A DNA stretch of 34,503 nucleotides from Sediminibacterium ginsengisoli (GTDB lineage: Bacteria; Bacteroidota; Bacteroidia; Chitinophagales; Chitinophagaceae), in the NCBI GenBank assembly GCA_943324415.2, contig CALPLN020000003.1:1-34503 (forward strand), given 5' to 3'. Shown piece after piece: positions 18,337-27,865 of the stretch. The translations under genes were made by a program, and so were the position numbers. The first letter of the stretch is position 1. Every line of letters starts with the position of its first letter. Under the pieces are notes generated by a model that saw only the letters and a program-made list of their open reading frames with translations, ran no database searches and was not told the origin of the DNA.

Positions 18337-21300
18337 TTAAAAAGAAGCTCTAAATCCAAAATTGAAGCTAACTGGCGCGCCCATGTTTCCATAGTCAAAT
18401 CCAAATCCACTAACACCACGGCTAGCAGAACTTGTTGCACCTACTGCAGGATCAGCTCCTCTGTAATTGGAAATAAGAATTAAATCATTAATCGTTAAAA
18501 ATACATTTAATGTTTTAGCTAATTTGTCAACATCACCGTGTAACAATTTCTTTACATTATAGTTAAAAGTAAGGTCTCTTAATCTAAACCAGTTCACGTC
18601 TTTTTCGATAAACGCTTCTTCTGGCATAGTTGTATAATATAAAGAGTTAGTTGCTGGAGTAATTGAAATGTTGTTTTGAGTTGGAGTAGTGGTGTTTTCT
18701 TTACCATCTCTTAATACACCAGGCACAACTCTTGCAATATCTCTGTCTGCTGTAATAGCACTTCTACCAATCGTTGTTAAATATCTTTCAGTTGCATTAA
18801 AGATATCTCCTCCCACTTTAATATCCCATAAGAAAGAGATTCTTAAATCTTTATATGAAATGTTATTCAACCAACCCAATGTGAAGTCTGGGTTACGATC
18901 ACCTCTTACTTTAAAGTTGGCATCAATTAATGGCAAACCTGTTGTAGGATTAATTAAAATTTGACCAGCATTGTTTCTAAGATAACCATGAGATGTAATC
19001 GTTGTTGTTGGTCCACCATTGGTTAAACCACCTCTTGCATTCGCATAAACCCATGTATCAGAGATATAGAATTCTGGAACGTTAGCAGGTAAAGAAGTTA
19101 CCTTGTTACGCATTCTATTAAAGTTAAAACGGGTATTCCAAGAAAAATTCTTGTTGTTTACCACTAAGTAATCTAACACCACTTCAAGACCCGTATTTTC
19201 ATTTGAACCAACGTTCAAAGTATTTAAAACAAAACCAGTACCATAACTTGCTCTAAAGTTCTCAGCAATCAAGTCTGTGTTTTCTGTTTTGTAATACGTT
19301 GCTTCGGTACTTAATCTTCCGTTCAAAAACTTCAATTCAGTACCAAATTCCATTGTCTTTTGACGCTCTGGAGTTAAATAAGGATTTGCGTTAGTGAAAT
19401 CATAATAATATCCACCACCACTACCAGTGTTAAAGTTCAAGATAGATTGGTTTGCATAAGGTGCACTAGAACGAGCCGTGCTCGCCAATGAACCTCTCAA
19501 TTTCCAATAGCTTGCAACTTCTTTCACCACAGGGAAGATATCAGACATAATTACACTCACACTTCCTGCTGGATAATTATATGCTCTGCTTGAAGTAGGG
19601 AAAATAGAAGACTCCTCAAAACGGTGAGAATAAGTAAAGAATACTTTGTTATCATAGTTCACCGCTGCTTCACCAAAATAAGCAGCCTGACGATTGATAC
19701 TATAGTTTGGCAAACCAAAACGATTCATATTGCTATTGCGAATTCTTGAAGCAACCGCAGTGTTAGCACTATCTGTTCTATTGGCATCTGTTAAGTTGTT
19801 ACCAAAAATTGAAGTGGTTTGTGTTTCATAATCCTGCCACATATTACCTATCATCAATCTAGTATTGATTTTACCAAAGCTTTTCTTTGCTGTAGCAGTT
19901 ACGGTATGGTTGTAACCATAATAAGTACGGTAGTAATTTTCTAAAGCTCCTTTTTGAGCGCGGCTTAAGAAGTTAGATGCAGAGTCCCACTTTGTATAAC
20001 CATTTTGTTGATAGGTATCATAACCTACTCTTCCATTGATCGTCAACCAACTTGTTGGTGTATAATTTACAGCAAGTGTAGCTACTGTTCTTGACACTTC
20101 GTCACGACTTCTGTTTTTGTATAAATTGAAATAAGGATTATCTAATTCGGCATTTGGATCACCTGAAAACAAAGCCTTCTTAGTACCATTTCCGCTGATC
20201 CAATCTTTTGCATCGTTGTCAACTGGCCAAGACAATAAGCTCAATACATATCCTCTAACACCTCTTAAAGGCTTATCGTTTGTGCTTTTGATATAACTCA
20301 CGCTTGGAGAAATTTCTAAGTTCTTACCAATTTTATGATTGGATACAATTCTGAAATTGTATTTTCTAAAATTATTGGTACGTACCGGAGAATTCTCATC
20401 TAAATAAGAACCAGACATACGAACTGAATGATTTCCTTTTCCATACTCTAAAGACACATTATGTGTATTTGAAAAACTTGTTTGAAAAAAGTTATCTAAG
20501 TTTTGATAACGCGCAGCGTTCTTATCTCCTTTTACAGGATAAGGCAACATAGGTCCAAAATAAGAAAAGATATTTTGTGCTACACCATTTAAACCTGCGT
20601 CAAACTCAGTCATCAATTCTGGAAATCTTGTATAAGCTGTTAGTCTAAGACTATTGTCATAGTTCACTTTTACTTTACCGTCGCTATCTCCACCTTTTTT
20701 AGTGGTAATTACAATTGCACCAGAACTTGCTTGGCTACCATAAAGCGCAGTCGCTTCTGGACCTTTCAAGACGGTTACGTTTTCAATATCATTTGGATTC
20801 AAATCTGCAATACGGTTAGTATAGTCATTAGATCTGTTTTCAGATGCTACGTTAGCACTTGTTGGCTTTACCGCTAGACCTGTATTTCTGTTATTTTCAT
20901 TTACAGATGAGTTATCAACGATTACACCATCTATGATGAACAAAGGAGAGTTATCTAAAGACAAAGAGTTAAAACCTCTCAAAACAATTTGAGAACTCGC
21001 ACCTGCTAATCCACTAGTCGGGTTGATGGTTAAACCCGCGATACGACCTTGTAATCCATTTACAAAGTTGTTACGTTGTGTTTCGGCAAGTTCGCTACCT
21101 TTTACTTTTTGTACAGAGTAACCTAATTCTTTAGGGTTACGCTTGATGTCCATTGCGGTAACAACAACTTCCTCTAAAGTATTGTCTTTAGGAGCAAGGC
21201 GTACTTCCATAGAAGTGGCATTGCCTACTCTCACATCTTTGGATTCAAATCCAACCAATGAAAAAGTTAATACTTGATTGTTTGAAACTGAAATAGAAAA

Positions 21301-21480
21301 TGTACCTGCATTATCGGTACTAGTTGCTACTCTCGTTCCTTTAACAAGGACGGAAACATTGGACAATGGAGATTTATCGTTTCCGACAACCTTACCAGTT
21401 ACCAATTTTTGTTGTGCGTTTGCTATTGAGATACTTGCAAAAAGTACCAACAACAAACTCCATAAACCTTTGGTTTGCAT
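18337..21480 (-). CDS. SusC/RagA-family TonB-linked outer-membrane protein; likely start MQTKG at 21480
   Basis: N-terminal carboxypeptidase-like domain 'VTGKVVGNDKSPLSNVSVLVKGT', TonB box-like 'EEVVVTAMDIKRNPKELGYSVQ' and plug 'VLRGFNSLSLDNSPLFIIDGVIVD'. Confidence 0.95.
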   Translation of the reverse strand: MQTKGLWSLLLVLFASISIANAQQKLVTGKVVGNDKSPLSNVSVLVKGTRVATSTDNAGTFSISVSNNQVLTFSLVGFESKDVRVGNATSMEVRLAPKDNTLEEVVVTAMDIKRNPKELGYSVQKVKGSELAETQRNNFVNGLQGRIAGLTINPTSGLAGASSQIVLRGFNSLSLDNSPLFIIDGVIVDNSSVNENNRNTGLAVKPTSANVASENRSNDYTNRIADLNPNDIENVTVLKGPEATALYGSQASSGAIVITTKKGGDSDGKVKVNYDNSLRLTAYTRFPELMTEFDAGLNGVAQNIFSYFGPMLPYPVKGDKNAARYQNLDNFFQTSFSNTHNVSLEYGKGNHSVRMSGSYLDENSPVRTNNFRKYNFRIVSNHKIGKNLEISPSVSYIKSTNDKPLRGVRGYVLSLLSWPVDNDAKDWISGNGTKKALFSGDPNAELDNPYFNLYKNRSRDEVSRTVATLAVNYTPTSWLTINGRVGYDTYQQNGYTKWDSASNFLSRAQKGALENYYRTYYGYNHTVTATAKKSFGKINTRLMIGNMWQDYETQTTSIFGNNLTDANRTDSANTAVASRIRNSNMNRFGLPNYSINRQAAYFGEAAVNYDNKVFFTYSHRFEESSIFPTSSRAYNYPAGSVSVIMSDIFPVVKEVASYWKLRGSLASTARSSAPYANQSILNFNTGSGGGYYYDFTNANPYLTPERQKTMEFGTELKFLNGRLSTEATYYKTENTDLIAENFRASYGTGFVLNTLNVGSNENTGLEVVLDYLVVNNKNFSWNTRFNFNRMRNKVTSLPANVPEFYISDTWVYANARGGLTNGGPTTTITSHGYLRNNAGQILINPTTGLPLIDANFKVRGDRNPDFTLGWLNNISYKDLRISFLWDIKVGGDIFNATERYLTTIGRSAITADRDIARVVPGVLRDGKENTTTPTQNNISITPATNSLYYTTMPEEAFIEKDVNWFRLRDLTFNYNVKKLLHGDVDKLAKTLNVFLTINDLILISNYRGADPAVGATSSASRGVSGFGFDYGNMGAPVSFNFGFRASF

Positions 21481-21633
21481 AATTTTAAAACTTTGGTGAT
21501 TAATAAACATAGGACTGACCCTATTGTTAACGTTAAGTTAACGCATATTAGTATTTAATGAGAAAAAATTATATGAAAAACTTGCATGATTTTGGTTCTT
21601 TTTTTTTCAAAGGACCAATTGCGCTCCCCGCAA

Positions 21634-22443
21634 TTATAATTCAATCGTTGCCTCACGGTTAAAGCCAGCTCCTTCTTTAAATTTGATATAGCCTAATTGA
21701 TTGGTGTAAAGTCGTGTTTTTCCAATCCAAAAGGGAGAAATGTTGGCATGGTGATGACCAAAAATCCAGGCATTTGGGGCCATTTTTTGTATAAAATCGT
21801 CCAAATTTGTGGCAAAACCAGCATTTATTGGGTCATTTTGGTGTTTTTTGGGATAATTCAAAAAACTCGGTAAATGATGCGAAATAACCATCTTTCGAGG
21901 CAATTTTGTAGCCTCCTCGGTACCTGGTTCTGGGGTTGATGCTGTCTTGTCCTCAAGAGCAAGGGTCAAAAAACGGATCGCTTCTTGGTGTAACCGATTG
22001 TATTCCAGCGGGGTTATTTCCTGTCCTTTTAAATGAATTTGAGTAAAATCACGCATCCTTTTCGCGACTATTTCAGTTAACTGAGGGGGGATATGAGACC
22101 ATAGGGTCGAAAAAATAAGTTCAATGGGACCGGCTGGGTCCTCTAAGCACTTGACTTTATTGTTTAACAAGAAGACATTCGTTCGGATAGCTTCTTCAAA
22201 ACTACCTGGCATAGTCGCCAAATCTGTTCCAAAATATTCATGATTCCCAGGCAACCAATACGTCATTTGAAAATGGTCGGATACATAATTCAAAAAATCT
22301 TGATGCTGTTGCCGATCACAAAGCGGCATAATATCTCCAGCTAATAGTAAGATATCAGCAGAAGCCAAGAGTGGTTTTTTAAAAATTGCTTTTTTATTTT
22401 GCGCAAATTCTAGATGTAAATCAGATGCGTACTGAAAATTCAT
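21634..22443 (-). CDS. Calcineurin-like metallophosphoesterase
   Basis: 'YASDLHLEFAQ', 'LLLAGDIM', 'WLPGNHEYFG', 'VISHHLPS', 'WIFGHHHANI'. Confidence 0.9.
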   Translation of the reverse strand: MNFQYASDLHLEFAQNKKAIFKKPLLASADILLLAGDIMPLCDRQQHQDFLNYVSDHFQMTYWLPGNHEYFGTDLATMPGSFEEAIRTNVFLLNNKVKCLEDPAGPIELIFSTLWSHIPPQLTEIVAKRMRDFTQIHLKGQEITPLEYNRLHQEAIRFLTLALEDKTASTPEPGTEEATKLPRKMVISHHLPSFLNYPKKHQNDPINAGFATNLDDFIQKMAPNAWIFGHHHANISPFWIGKTRLYTNQLGYIKFKEGAGFNREATIEL

Positions 22444-22493
22444 TAAGATAAAACTAAACAAAGTAATTATCTTGCTGCCATAAAATATACATT

Positions 22494-22922
22494 ATGAAAG
22501 AACAAAATTTTAAAAATCACGCGCAAATGGTACCTGGATTTCACTATCTAACTTTTGGAGCCATTCTTGCATTAATAGGTGGATCGATCAACTATTTATT
22601 AAAAGCTACACCTGAAAACAAATATTTAGCATCCTTGATTGTATTAACCTCCATCATATTTGTTCTAATCGCTTGGTTTTCTAGAACATTTGCTTTAAAA
22701 GCACAAGATAGAGCCATTCGTGCAGAAGAAAATTTGCGTCATTTTGTGTTAACAGGTAAGTTGCTTCCTGCTAGTTTAAGAGTGGGTCAAATTGTTGCAT
22801 TGAGATTCGCAGCAGATGCTGAATTTGTTGCTTTGGCTGAAAAAGCGGCAGCGAACAATTTATCAGGAAAAGAAATCAAAGCGTCTATCCAAAACTGGAA
22901 AGCAGATTTTTATCGCGTATAA
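22494..22922 (+). CDS. DUF6526-like small membrane protein
   Basis: 'MKEQNFKNHAQMVPGFHYLTFG' start, two TM segments, then 'LRHFVLTGKLLPASLRVGQIVALRFA'. The family name is from memory. Confidence 0.75.
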   Translation: MKEQNFKNHAQMVPGFHYLTFGAILALIGGSINYLLKATPENKYLASLIVLTSIIFVLIAWFSRTFALKAQDRAIRAEENLRHFVLTGKLLPASLRVGQIVALRFAADAEFVALAEKAAANNLSGKEIKASIQNWKADFYRV

Positions 22923-22946
22923 TGAGCTCCACGCTAAAAGATATTC

Positions 22947-22975
22947 AGACCCATTACTCAATGGGTCTTTTTTTT
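22947..22975 (+). terminator. Intrinsic terminator
   Basis: agacccat-tactca-atgggtct followed by tttttttt, 25 nt after the stop at 22922. Confidence 0.9.
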
Positions 22976-23005
22976 GCTTAAATTTATTGCATCTAAAACA
23001 ACTTT

Positions 23006-26000
23006 ATGATCAAACAGTTCATCGCTTTACTAAGCATCATTGTATTTACTCAATTGGGTTATGCGCAGGATTTAAATAAAGAACTAAGTCCATTAAAATG
23101 GAGAAGTATTGGCCCCTTTAGAGGCGGTCGTTCCAATATGGCAACTGGAGTCCTCAATAATAGAGATGTTTATTACATGGGTACCACTGGTGGTGGTTTG
23201 TGGAAGACAGAAAACAGCGGACTCAATTGGAATAATATTTCTGATGGATTTTTTAAAACAGGATCTGTTGGTGCAGTAGCAGTGGCAGAAAGTGATGCCA
23301 ATATTGTTTATGTAGGCATGGGCGAACATGCTGTAAGAGGCGTGATGACACATCATGGAGATGGTGTCTATAAAAGTACGGATGCTGGTAAGACTTGGAA
23401 AAAAATGGGATTGGATGCAACACAACATATTTCTAGAATTACCATTGATCCAAAAAATCCAAATATTGTTTTTGTTGCTGCACAGGGCGCATTGTATAGT
23501 AAGTCAACAGAACGTGGTATTTACAAATCAATAGATGGTGGAGTAAACTGGAAAAAAGTGTTGTATGTAGATGATAAAACAGGTTGTGCAGAACTATCCA
23601 TGGATATGCAAAATCCATCTATCTTATATGCTGCCATGTGGGAACATGGTCGCTTGCCTTGGCAGGTAATCAGTGGTGGACCTGGAAGTGGTTTGTATAA
23701 ATCAACCGACGGTGGAAACAATTGGGAGAAGATGGACAATGGATTGCCAAAAGAAATGGGTAAGATGTCTATCGCTGTATCAAGAGCAAATTCTGAAAAA
23801 GTATATGCGTTAATTGAAAGTGATTTTAGTAAAGATGCGGGTGGTTTGTATGTATCGGATGATGCGGGTGCAAGTTGGTCACAGATTAACAAGAGTCATC
23901 GTTTGATTCAACGTGCATGGTATTATATCGAACTCTTCCCAGATCCAACAGATGAAAATACGGTGTATGTAATGAGCGCGCCCTCTTTAAAGTCTATTGA
24001 TGGTGGCAAAACTTTTGTAGACTTTGCTGACACGCATGGCGACTATCATAATTTATGGATTCATCCAAGCAACGGAAAGAATATGATTATTGCGGACGAT
24101 GGCGGCGCTGCGGTAACACATGATGGTGGAAAATCTTGGAGCAGTCAAGACAATATGCCTACTGCACAATTTTATAGAATTAATGTAGACAACGAAACAC
24201 CTTATAATATTTATGCAGGACAACAAGATAATACTTCAGTAAAAATTGCAAGTCGTGCAATAGGGTCTAGGAATGGAATAGATGAAAGACATTGGTCTGC
24301 TTCTGCGGGCGGAGAGAGCGCATTTTTAGCATTCGATCCAAACAATCCTCGATATGTTTTAGGTGGCTCTTATCAAGGAACCATTGAAGTGTTAGATACT
24401 AAAACAAAAGGAAGCACCAATATCATGGCGGCTCCAATTCAATACTTAGGAAGAGATGCGAAAGATATCAAGTATCGTTACAATTGGAATGCACCAATCA
24501 TATGGAGTAAGCACGAGCCAAACACGTATTATCATGGAGCTCAATATTTATTGAAAACTGCTGATATGGGAAAAACTTGGAAAGAAGTTTCTCCGGACTT
24601 AACACGCAATGAAAAATTGAAGCAAGGAAAACCAGGTGTACCCTATACCAACGAAGCAGTAGGTGCAGAAAACTACGGTACATTGGCCTATGTAATGGAA
24701 TCAATCCATGAGAAAGGGGTGATCTATACCGGCAGCGATGACGGCTATGTGTATCTTACAAAAGATGGCGGCGCTACTTGGAAAAATATTACACCAGCTG
24801 GATTGGCTGAGTGTTTAATCAACGCAATAGAAGTTTCACCACACGATAAAGCCACCGTGTATATTGCCACAACAAGGTATAAGTTCAACGACCACACACC
24901 AGGATTGTATAAATCAACGGATTATGGAACTACTTGGACTAAAATAAATACGGGTATTGCAAACAATGCATTTACAAGAGTGGTGCGCGAAGATGATACG
25001 ATCAAGGATTTATTATTTGCAGGAACTGAATTGGGAATGTATATCTCTTTGAATGGTGGTAAAAACTGGAGCCCGTTCCAATTGAATTTACCCATCACAC
25101 CAATTACTGATTTGCGCGTTCATCAGAATAATTTAATAGCTGCAACCTCTGGTCGATCATTTTGGATATTGGATGACTTAAGTTTAATTCGCCAATTTAA
25201 GGCAGACAGCACGGTCGCAAAAATCTACTCCCCAAGTGCTACCATGTTGGTAGCTGGTTACAGTGAGATGGATAACAATGATGCTAGTTTTAATGGAACA
25301 AATACCAGCCGCGGAGTGAATCCTGCAACGGGTATGGTATTGTATTATCAGTTACCAAGTATTGCAGATTCAGTTGAACTAAGCATGGAGATAAGAGATG
25401 CTGCAGGCAATTTAGTTCGTCGTTTTAGTTCTAAACCAGATGAAAATTATAAGCGTTATGATGGTGCACCAAGAAGAGATCCCACATTGAATAAAGAAAA
25501 AGGCTTAAACCGTTTTGTTTGGAATCTATCTCACGCTACTGTCACTGGCATTCCAAATGTATATATTGAAAGTAGCTTTAGCGGACATAAAGCCATTCCT
25601 GGTAATTATAACATCCGTTTACTTGCTGGCACAAAAACCATTGGGACAACCACTGGTAGCATTGTTGCCAACCCGAACTATTTTACAAGTTCAAGTGAAT
25701 ACCGTGTATATGATTCCTTGATGCGCTTAATGGAGAATACGGTTAGCGAAATGCACCAAATGGTCAATCAGCTTAAAGACAATAGCGATCATCTAGAAGC
25801 ATTGGTTAAAAAACTACAAAGAGACGCTAACTATAGTGGTGACAAATACAATAGCTTAAAACAAAATGCAAGTACTTTAATTGCTAAGTTAAGAGTATGG
25901 GACGAGGATATGATTCAAAGAAAATCAACGGCATATGATGATGTAGAAAACTTCCCCAACAAGTTTACAGCGAACTATTTATTCCTGATGAATCAAACAG

Positions 26001-26161
26001 AAAGTGATATCCCGCAAGTGAATCAACCTAATTTAGATTTATTAAAAACGTATACCGCTGAATGGGAAAGATTAAAAAAGATCGGACTTAATTTAAAGAA
26101 CGAAGCCATTCCTGCATTCAACAAGCAATTATGGGAATTAGGGATGGGTGCTATTTGGTAG
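23006..26161 (+). CDS. Secreted BNR/Asp-box (VPS10/sortilin-like beta-propeller) protein
   Basis: Signal peptide '[21 protein letters not shown]'. Repeated Asp-boxes: [82 protein letters not shown]. Confidence 0.92.
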   Translation: MIKQFIALLSIIVFTQLGYAQDLNKELSPLKWRSIGPFRGGRSNMATGVLNNRDVYYMGTTGGGLWKTENSGLNWNNISDGFFKTGSVGAVAVAESDANIVYVGMGEHAVRGVMTHHGDGVYKSTDAGKTWKKMGLDATQHISRITIDPKNPNIVFVAAQGALYSKSTERGIYKSIDGGVNWKKVLYVDDKTGCAELSMDMQNPSILYAAMWEHGRLPWQVISGGPGSGLYKSTDGGNNWEKMDNGLPKEMGKMSIAVSRANSEKVYALIESDFSKDAGGLYVSDDAGASWSQINKSHRLIQRAWYYIELFPDPTDENTVYVMSAPSLKSIDGGKTFVDFADTHGDYHNLWIHPSNGKNMIIADDGGAAVTHDGGKSWSSQDNMPTAQFYRINVDNETPYNIYAGQQDNTSVKIASRAIGSRNGIDERHWSASAGGESAFLAFDPNNPRYVLGGSYQGTIEVLDTKTKGSTNIMAAPIQYLGRDAKDIKYRYNWNAPIIWSKHEPNTYYHGAQYLLKTADMGKTWKEVSPDLTRNEKLKQGKPGVPYTNEAVGAENYGTLAYVMESIHEKGVIYTGSDDGYVYLTKDGGATWKNITPAGLAECLINAIEVSPHDKATVYIATTRYKFNDHTPGLYKSTDYGTTWTKINTGIANNAFTRVVREDDTIKDLLFAGTELGMYISLNGGKNWSPFQLNLPITPITDLRVHQNNLIAATSGRSFWILDDLSLIRQFKADSTVAKIYSPSATMLVAGYSEMDNNDASFNGTNTSRGVNPATGMVLYYQLPSIADSVELSMEIRDAAGNLVRRFSSKPDENYKRYDGAPRRDPTLNKEKGLNRFVWNLSHATVTGIPNVYIESSFSGHKAIPGNYNIRLLAGTKTIGTTTGSIVANPNYFTSSSEYRVYDSLMRLMENTVSEMHQMVNQLKDNSDHLEALVKKLQRDANYSGDKYNSLKQNASTLIAKLRVWDEDMIQRKSTAYDDVENFPNKFTANYLFLMNQTESDIPQVNQPNLDLLKTYTAEWERLKKIGLNLKNEAIPAFNKQLWELGMGAIW

Positions 26162-26203
26162 CAACTATTTCCAGTTCCTAGTAGAGACGCAATCCTATTG
26201 ATA

Positions 26204-27496
26204 TCAATTGTCTGCATGTAAAATGCTAGGCCTCGTATCTTTAGGGTTGCGTTTTTCGTATTGGCGAACCTGATTGATTAGTTTAGGCTTGAATGCTCTA
26301 GGACGCTTTAGTTCATAGGCATAAAAAGCTGCGCCAATATTTTTTAAAAACGGAAAGCCAACGGTTGCTTCATCATATTTTGAATCATTCACTACACCAT
26401 CGCTATTGACATAGACTGTTGCAGACAACATATAGTCAATATTGTTTTTGGTATCTAATACGTAAGACACGTCTGTTAAGAATCCATAAGCCCAGCCCAC
26501 TTTATTAAAAACCCTAATATGCTTTGGTAGACTATGTGTGCTGTCTTGAAAAAAGAATTTGACATAACTATCGTAAAATGTGGATTCATCATATTTTGGG
26601 TAGTTGGTCTCTGAAGGATACTGTGATAAATATTGTAACAAAAACAATCTATCCTCTTTGGACAGATTGAATCTGTTTTGTTTTGGCACTGAGGCTGGAA
26701 ACACAACAGCTTGTAGCATTTTCTGCATGTCCATTAAAGAAATATTGTTGTGCTTTGTAAAATCATACGGCGCATTGATGAGTTCATCCTTACTATTCCA
26801 ATGTGCATCACCAATCAAAATTGGCGCGCTAAATTTAAAACTATCTGTATTGTATTGTGGCGCAAGGGCTAAGAGGGATTGACCATTTGAGTCTAAGAAT
26901 CGCACACCGTTGCTATGTCTATTTTGGTCCTCTGTAAATCCCATAAACTGTCTAGTGATCCTAGATGAACCATAGCCCTTCTCTTGTAGTTTTTGATTGA
27001 TTGGACCTTGACCCATAAATTGATACATGCGATTGTAAGGATCGTTTTCCGAGATCAAAAAAGCACGCTTTATAAAATGAGCGATAGATGGTTTTTTACT
27101 TTCAGCACTTGAATCTGCATACATCGCAACCTGTCTTTGATAGCTACTATCAAATTGAATGGTGGTGAATTTGTTGATGCCTGGCAGGTTCATTTCCTGT
27201 AATTTTTCTAAAGACAAAAACGCCAATGGCATTTTAACCATCGAAGCGGGATTGAAATAATTATTGTCATTTGCGTTGAACGTGTAATTCGTAAAATGCG
27301 GTGTACCCTTTTGATCCCGATCGATTTTGGTGTATACCAATTGGTATCTATACTTTTCTGGATTGTCTAACACATTTTTGGTCACACTATCTTGAATGGT
27401 ACTTAAAATAGTATTGAATGGGGCCGACAATTGAGCAGCTACTTTGTTTGTCTTGATCATTAGAAACAGACTAACAAAAAGAAGGGTATTTTTCAT
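26204..27496 (-). CDS. Class-A beta-lactamase-like serine hydrolase, secreted; probable start MKNTLL at 27496
   Basis: 'YFNPASMVKMPLAFLSLEKL' (SxxK) and 'FLISENDPYNRMYQFMG' (S-E/D-N-like). Confidence 0.82.
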   Translation of the reverse strand: MKNTLLFVSLFLMIKTNKVAAQLSAPFNTILSTIQDSVTKNVLDNPEKYRYQLVYTKIDRDQKGTPHFTNYTFNANDNNYFNPASMVKMPLAFLSLEKLQEMNLPGINKFTTIQFDSSYQRQVAMYADSSAESKKPSIAHFIKRAFLISENDPYNRMYQFMGQGPINQKLQEKGYGSSRITRQFMGFTEDQNRHSNGVRFLDSNGQSLLALAPQYNTDSFKFSAPILIGDAHWNSKDELINAPYDFTKHNNISLMDMQKMLQAVVFPASVPKQNRFNLSKEDRLFLLQYLSQYPSETNYPKYDESTFYDSYVKFFFQDSTHSLPKHIRVFNKVGWAYGFLTDVSYVLDTKNNIDYMLSATVYVNSDGVVNDSKYDEATVGFPFLKNIGAAFYAYELKRPRAFKPKLINQVRQYEKRNPKDTRPSILHADN

Positions 27497-27559
27497 GATA
27501 GACGTCATTGATGTATTGCAAATAAAACAAAATATATTATATTCACTAAAATTAAAACT

Positions 27560-27799
27560 ATGGATAAGAATATACTTTTTGGTATTTGGGTTTTATCTGC
27601 CATTTACTGTGTTTACAAGCTCTTTAAAAGATCTAAAAATATCTCACTTGATGGTGTGATCGGATACTCACCAGGCCTTGAAGTCGTAATGGTGATTATT
27701 TTAGGACCATTATTGGCCGTAATCGATATCTCTTTAACTTGGATCAGGATTTACAAAGAAGCCGAAGAAGCAAGAAGAAGATCAAAGCAACAATCATAA
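27560..27799 (+). CDS. Small membrane protein, hypothetical
   Basis: 79 aa with two hydrophobic segments and a charged C-terminus. It is followed by a terminator at a sensible distance. Confidence 0.6.
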   Translation: MDKNILFGIWVLSAIYCVYKLFKRSKNISLDGVIGYSPGLEVVMVIILGPLLAVIDISLTWIRIYKEAEEARRRSKQQS

Positions 27800-27828
27800 C
27801 ACAATACATATTGTGGTAAATGACGCAT

Positions 27829-27862
27829 AAAAAAGCCCTCAACAATTGTTGAGGGCTTTTTT
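27829..27862. terminator. Bidirectional intrinsic terminator between convergent genes (perfect 34-bp palindrome)
   Basis: aaaaaagccctcaacaattgttgagggctttttt between the + stop at 27799 and the - stop at 27866. Confidence 0.93.
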
Positions 27863-27865
27863 GTT

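Noticed and set aside
21617-21635. aattgcg-ctccc-cgcaatt hairpin at the end of the metallophosphoesterase gene
   Set aside because: Good stem, but no immediate T-tract on the minus strand and it overlaps the stop codon. Not called as a terminator.
22816-23079. 87-aa ORF spanning the DUF6526 gene end, terminator and start of the BNR gene
   Set aside because: Crosses two genes and a terminator; shadow ORF.
23300-24980. Recurring similar DNA words (aaatcaac.gatggtgg...tgg) as a possible repeat array or CRISPR
   Set aside because: Explained by in-frame protein Asp-box repeats; irregular spacing and no conserved DNA repeat unit.
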